A stretch of DNA of 64,000 nucleotides. It comes from Bromus sterilis. Its lineage: Eukaryota; Streptophyta; Magnoliopsida; Poales; Poaceae. Shown piece by piece: positions 60,188 to 64,000 of the stretch (positions are counted from its first letter, which is position 1; every line of letters starts with the position of its first letter). The stretch covers positions 303,874,001-303,938,000 of the forward strand of contig OX465598.1 of the NCBI GenBank assembly GCA_950022295.1. The letters run 5' to 3'. The position numbers and the translations under genes are program-made. The notes beneath the pieces were generated by a model. The model was given only the letters and a program-made list of their open reading frames with translations. It made no database searches and was not told the DNA's origin.

Positions 60188-61464
60188 GTCCACCTCTGGC
60201 TGCCCCCCTTCGCCTATTTATCCCCCGTCATGGGAAAACTCCAGAAGAAGAACCCTATTGCGCGAACTTGCCTCTGTTTCGCCGCCGCCGCGCTTCCGAA
60301 GACCGGGAGCACCAGAAGACCTCTTCCCGGCACCCTGCCGGAGGGAGGATTGACTTCCGAGAGTCTCCTCTCCACCATGGATGCTCCCCGGATGTCTTGT
60401 GAGTAGTTTTCCTTGAAACATGGGTCCGTGATCAGTAGCTATGTGATGTTCTCCTCCCCTCTTTGATCTTCATTGTTTAGACCTCGTGAGCTGCCCTACA
60501 TGATCGAGGCACTTTTGTAATATTTCTGCAATTGCTATGTTGAGTTTGATCGGATCTGATAGATTATGACATTATGTTTAGATTGTGATAGAGTAATATA
60601 TTTGGTTTCTATCTTTTATATTTTTGTTCCTAAGTAATTCTTGCATGTTCTCCGTTGCTGTTTATTGCTTTGGCCAAGTAGTAGGTAGTGACTCCAAGAG
60701 GGAACGTTGTGCTCGATTGTGGGTTCATGCCCCCCGATGACACACTTGAGTGACAGAAACATGAGTCTAGGGGATGCGCTGTTGCCACAAGGGGGAAAAC
60801 AACGGTGCTTGTAACCGCGGTTACAAGGATTGTTTACTTTACGCAGAGTTCTTTTTAATGCAGTTGTCTGTTGCTTTGGGTTTACACTTTGGGTGGGGCT
60901 CGCAACTTAATACCAGCGAGATGTTCTAGATAGATATCTCAAGGTGGATGATTAGTAGTAGATGCAGTTGGATTACGGTCTACTTATTTTGGCGTACTGC
61001 CTGTGCTTTTCAACCTCTTCCTTCCTTTTGTAGCATAGTTAGCATTGCGGTGCGTTCATAATCCTGTCAATTGCCTTTCTGTAATTTTTTTACCTCGCAT
61101 AGCAGTTTTATCGTCTTTTGGGAGAGACATCACTAGTGAACATCACGTATCCCGGTCCATATCCTTATTATTGTTTCCACGCTTTATTTACTTTACTTCT
61201 TTTACTTGCTATCATTATCCCTTGCGTTTTTACCCTTTGTGAACAACAAGACCGGAGAGATTGACAACCTCTCTGAACTTCGTTGGGAACAAAGTTATCT
61301 GTGTCTGTGTGCAGGTCCACGTCAGTTGCGCCACTGACACCTACTTATCATCTCAGGAGTCCTACTGGAGACAAACCTTGGTATCTTCACCGAGGGAAAC
61401 TTCGCTGCTGTACTGCATCATGCCTTCCACTTGGGGCCTACCAACGAAGGGCGAGAAGCCATCA
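60188..61464 (+). repeat. 5' LTR of the Athila-like element, second part
   Basis: It resumes after the CCCTG duplication and ends in ..gccatca about 10 bp before the primer site (end approximate). With the first part the LTR is about 1.62 kb. It contains a perfect 20-bp palindrome at 60808-60827. Confidence 0.75.
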
Positions 61465-61474
61465 AGCGAATTTC

Positions 61475-61492
61475 TGGCGCCGTTGCCGGGGA
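61475..61492 (+). other. Primer binding site (Asp tRNA type)
   Basis: TGGCGCCGTTGCCGGGGA is the classic primer site of Athila-lineage Gypsy elements. Confidence 0.92.
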
Positions 61493-61628
61493 CTCCGAGT
61501 GCTAAGGTAGGGGAGTTGCACACTACCCTTTACCTTTGTTTTTTAGTCTTGTTAGTTTATCTTTCAGTTTTTATCTTTGTGTCTTTTATCAAAAATTACA
61601 AAAAAAATCTGCCACACTTGCTGCTACT

Positions 61629-63650
61629 ATGGGTTCCACTGAAAACACCAAGTTGTGTGACTTCACTAGTCACAACAACCAGGACTTTATCTGCACTCCC
61701 ATTGCCACACCTGCCACTTCAGCTACCTCTTATGAAATTAAACCTGCTTTGCTAAACCTTGTTATGAGAGATCAATTCTCTGGTTCTGGAGATGATGCTA
61801 CTTTACATTTGAATAATTTTGTTGAATTATGTGATATGCAAAAGTATAAAGAAGTAGAAGGTGATGTTGTTAAGCTCAAGCTCTTTCCCTTCTCTTTAAG
61901 GGGAGACACTAAAATCAAGTTTCAGTCTTTGCCTAGGAGTAGCATAGATTCTTGGGATAAGTGCAAAGATGCTTTTATAGGGAAGTACTACCCTCCTGCT
62001 AAGATTATCCAATTGAGGAGTAACATTATGAATTTTAAGCAATTGGATAATGAACACATTGCCCAAGCTTGGGAACGGATGAAATCTCTTGTTAAGAAAT
62101 GCCCTACACATGGTTTGACTACTTGGATGGTTATCCAGACTTTTTATGTAGGCTTGAACTTTACCTCGCGGAACCTGTTAGATTCGACCGCGGGAGGAAC
62201 CTTTATGTCAACTACACTTGGTGCTGCCACGAAGCTTCTCGATGAAATGATGACCAATTATTCCCAATGGCACACCGAACGCGCTCCAACAAGTAGGAAG
62301 GTAAATTCTGTCAAGGAAATTACCTCCCTAAATGAAAAAGTTGACTTAATTATGTCTCTACTTACCAAGCAACCCTCTGTTGATCCTCATGATGTTCCTT
62401 TAAATTCTTTGGTTGCCCAAGAACAAGTAGATGTGAACTTTATTGCTAAAAACAACTTCAACAACAATGCTTATAGGGGAAATTTTGCTAGCAATCCTAG
62501 ACCGTTTCCATCCAATTATGGGAACAACAACACTTACCCTAGCAACAAGAACCCCTCTTCTGAATTAGAAAGCATGTTTAGAGACTTTATCACTACCCAA
62601 AAAGCCTTCAACAAAAATGTAGAGGAGAAATTAGCTAAAATAGATAATCTCTCTTTGAAGGTAGAAAGCTTAGCCCTTGACATTGAGATGCTCAAAATTA
62701 GAACCTCTCCCCTTGAGGAGAACAAGGCCACTCCTATTAATGCTATCCAGTTACAAATCAATGAAAATATTAGGATGATGGCTAAACTTAAAGAAAGATG
62801 GGCTAGAGAAAAAGAGGAAGAGGATAGAATTAAGAGCCTTCCTACACACCACACAGTTGCCACTATCCAAATTGTTGAGGACACTCAAACTATTAGCACC
62901 CAATGCACTCCTAGTCCCGTTGGACCTATTAATGGTGATGCTAATACCTCAACCGTAGATAAAGAAACTCCTATGAACATAGAGGGTTTCAAACAAGTGA
63001 GCCTAGATCACACTACTACCACCTTTGATAGTAGTGATATTGATTTTGATAGTTGCCCCCTCTCAAAAGTTATTAGCTTACTACACAAAATGTCTAGGGA
63101 CCCCCACACTAGCACACTTAATCTTGCCTTCACGGAGCATATCACAAATGCTCTCATCAAAGATAGAGAGGAGAATCTTAGAGTAGAAGCCTCCATACCT
63201 AGGAAGCTAGATGAATGTTGGGAACCTATGATCAAAATCAAATTAAATAACTTCTCTTGCTATGCTTTATGTGATGTTGGAGCTAGTACCTCCGTTATGC
63301 CCAAAAGAATATTTTATATGTTTGAATTGAAGCCCTTTGAGCCATGTTCTTTTGGTGTTCGTCTTGTTGATTCTTCCATAAAGAAACCTTTGGGGAAGAT
63401 CATTTTCAATGACAACTATGTTCCCGTTGATTTTATTGTTATGGATATAGAGTGTGAACCTTTGTGTCCAATTATTTTGGGACGTCCTTTTCTTCGCACC
63501 GTTGGTGCGGTTATTGACATGAAAGAGGGGAATATAAAATTCCAATTCCCATTCAAAAAGGGGATGGAACACTTCCCTAGAAAGAAAATCAAGTTACCTT
63601 TTGAGTCCGTTACTCGGGCTAGTTATTCTCTTTCTCTTGATAAAACTTGA
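61629..63650 (+). CDS. Gag-protease polyprotein of the Athila-like element
   Basis: It encodes the particle protein and the protease that processes it. The frame from ATG at 61629 to TGA at 63650 is intact, 673 residues. A Retrotrans_gag core lies at about residues 80-175 (SLRGDTKIKFQSLP, W...F..KYYPPAK, AWERMKSLVKKCPTHGL). An Asn-rich low-complexity stretch follows (about 275-310), then coiled-coil-like helices (about 320-410). The C-terminal retropepsin-like domain has D549 in DVGAS (usually D-x-G-A-S) and ILGRPFL near 615. No zinc knuckle is seen, as is common in this lineage. ATG at 61629 is preferred because the frame upstream has no ATG and lies in the leader. No reverse transcriptase frame follows within the window. 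Confidence 0.88.
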   Translation: MGSTENTKLCDFTSHNNQDFICTPIATPATSATSYEIKPALLNLVMRDQFSGSGDDATLHLNNFVELCDMQKYKEVEGDVVKLKLFPFSLRGDTKIKFQSLPRSSIDSWDKCKDAFIGKYYPPAKIIQLRSNIMNFKQLDNEHIAQAWERMKSLVKKCPTHGLTTWMVIQTFYVGLNFTSRNLLDSTAGGTFMSTTLGAATKLLDEMMTNYSQWHTERAPTSRKVNSVKEITSLNEKVDLIMSLLTKQPSVDPHDVPLNSLVAQEQVDVNFIAKNNFNNNAYRGNFASNPRPFPSNYGNNNTYPSNKNPSSELESMFRDFITTQKAFNKNVEEKLAKIDNLSLKVESLALDIEMLKIRTSPLEENKATPINAIQLQINENIRMMAKLKERWAREKEEEDRIKSLPTHHTVATIQIVEDTQTISTQCTPSPVGPINGDANTSTVDKETPMNIEGFKQVSLDHTTTTFDSSDIDFDSCPLSKVISLLHKMSRDPHTSTLNLAFTEHITNALIKDREENLRVEASIPRKLDECWEPMIKIKLNNFSCYALCDVGASTSVMPKRIFYMFELKPFEPCSFGVRLVDSSIKKPLGKIIFNDNYVPVDFIVMDIECEPLCPIILGRPFLRTVGAVIDMKEGNIKFQFPFKKGMEHFPRKKIKLPFESVTRASYSLSLDKT

Positions 63651-64000
63651 TTCTTCTTTTTGCATCAAGCCTAGCTAATGGCTTTAAAGAAGCGCTTTCG
63701 GGAGGCAGCCCGCAACGAATTTAGGATTTTATTTGTGCTTTTGTTGTGTCTTGATGTTTGTTACTACTGTAGAAACATCATTGTATCTTTATTTTTCAGC
63801 TTTGTGCCAAGTTATAGCCTCTTACGGCAAGGGACGTAAAAGTTGTGACATGCTGTCCAGAAAACAGATTCTGTCCTCGTGACCAGAAAAATTCCAAAAA
63901 AATCCCAGTTCATCTTTTTGAGCTGAAATTTTTACACAGTATGCTCTATACAATTACGAAACTTCCGTATGTTCTGAGTTTTTTGATTTGAGTTGCATAA
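63651..64000 (+). other. Non-coding stretch after gag-protease
   Basis: It holds the agcctagctaatggctttaa..gcgctttcgggaggcagcc block associated here with Sabrina-type elements, then AT-rich DNA to the window edge. No frame continues the polyprotein. Confidence 0.6.

Larger units (their letters stand above)
51724..64000 (+). mobile_element. Athila-lineage (Sabrina-like) Gypsy retrotransposon, 5' part, extends off the window
   Basis: The 5' LTR starts TGATACGTCC..ACGTATC at 51724, is interrupted at 52065 by another element, resumes at 60188 and ends near 61464. The primer site (61475-61492) is the Asp-tRNA type used by Athila relatives. A gag-protease ORF follows at 61629-63650. After it comes non-coding sequence with the agcctagctaa..gcgcttt..gggaggcagcc words that I associate with Sabrina-type elements. 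Reverse transcriptase and integrase are not in the window; they may lie to the right or be absent, as in many copies. The insertion lies in LINE sequence, with gcgtc (40641-40645) as the likely 5-bp target. Confidence 0.85.

Overview
The window is plant nuclear DNA, almost certainly from a grass, and most likely from a Pooideae-type genome such as Triticeae or Aveneae. This rests on the transposon mix (Stowaway and Tourist MITEs, L1-type LINEs with DUF4283-like ORF1 and zf-RVT ORF2, CACTA and PIF/Harbinger elements, an Athila-lineage Gypsy element with an Asp-tRNA type primer site), the intron-bearing genes and the AT-rich spacers. The species cannot be named from the sequence alone. I found no convincing intact host gene. 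The window is a nested transposon landscape with some decayed gene fragments.

Layout, left to right. (1) 331-7868: a nearly full-length L1-type LINE with a 14-bp target site duplication (TSD), ORF1 broken by two frameshifts and ORF2 by one late stop. (2) 7.9-9.9 kb: unassigned DNA with a Stowaway MITE and a 52-bp tandem duplication. (3) 9909-15686: a complete PIF/Harbinger DNA transposon with TTA target duplications, short terminal inverted repeats and two apparently intact intron-containing genes, a DDE transposase (385 aa) and a Myb/SANT-like partner (336 aa). It is a candidate autonomous element. (4) 15.7-25.3 kb: gene-like GC-rich leader sequence, two Helitron-like 3' ends in opposite orientation, a Tourist-like MITE, a hAT-type MITE with a perfect 8-bp TSD, and a GA-rich microsatellite block between 38-bp direct repeats. 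(5) About 25.99-28.79 kb: a long inverted repeat (arms of about 1.36 kb, about 50-bp spacer) made from fragments of an LRR receptor kinase gene. (6) 29.9-35.1 kb: three tandem-repeat regions. (7) 36.4-38.2 kb: a Tourist MITE, an isolated CACTA terminus and a MITE-like element.

(8) 38.2-64 kb is a nested stack. A minus-strand LINE ORF2 fragment (38.2-40.6 kb) was hit by an Athila/Sabrina-like Gypsy element whose 5' LTR starts at 51724. A complete 11,075-bp CACTA element (40649-51723, TSD TGA) then inserted at the very tip of that LTR. A non-autonomous large LTR element on the minus strand (52066-60182, TSD CCCTG) inserted inside the same LTR. The Athila-like element continues with its primer site (61475) and an intact gag-protease ORF (61629-63650) and runs off the right edge.

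How the parts work together. In the PIF/Harbinger element the transposase and the Myb-like protein are expected to act as a pair on the shared termini. In the CACTA element both genes lie on the minus strand and both carry lesions (three stops and a frameshift in the transposase, one frameshift in the second gene), so it looks immobile by itself. The LTR element at 52-60 kb has no coding capacity and must depend on a relative's proteins, yet its two LTRs are nearly identical, so it moved recently.
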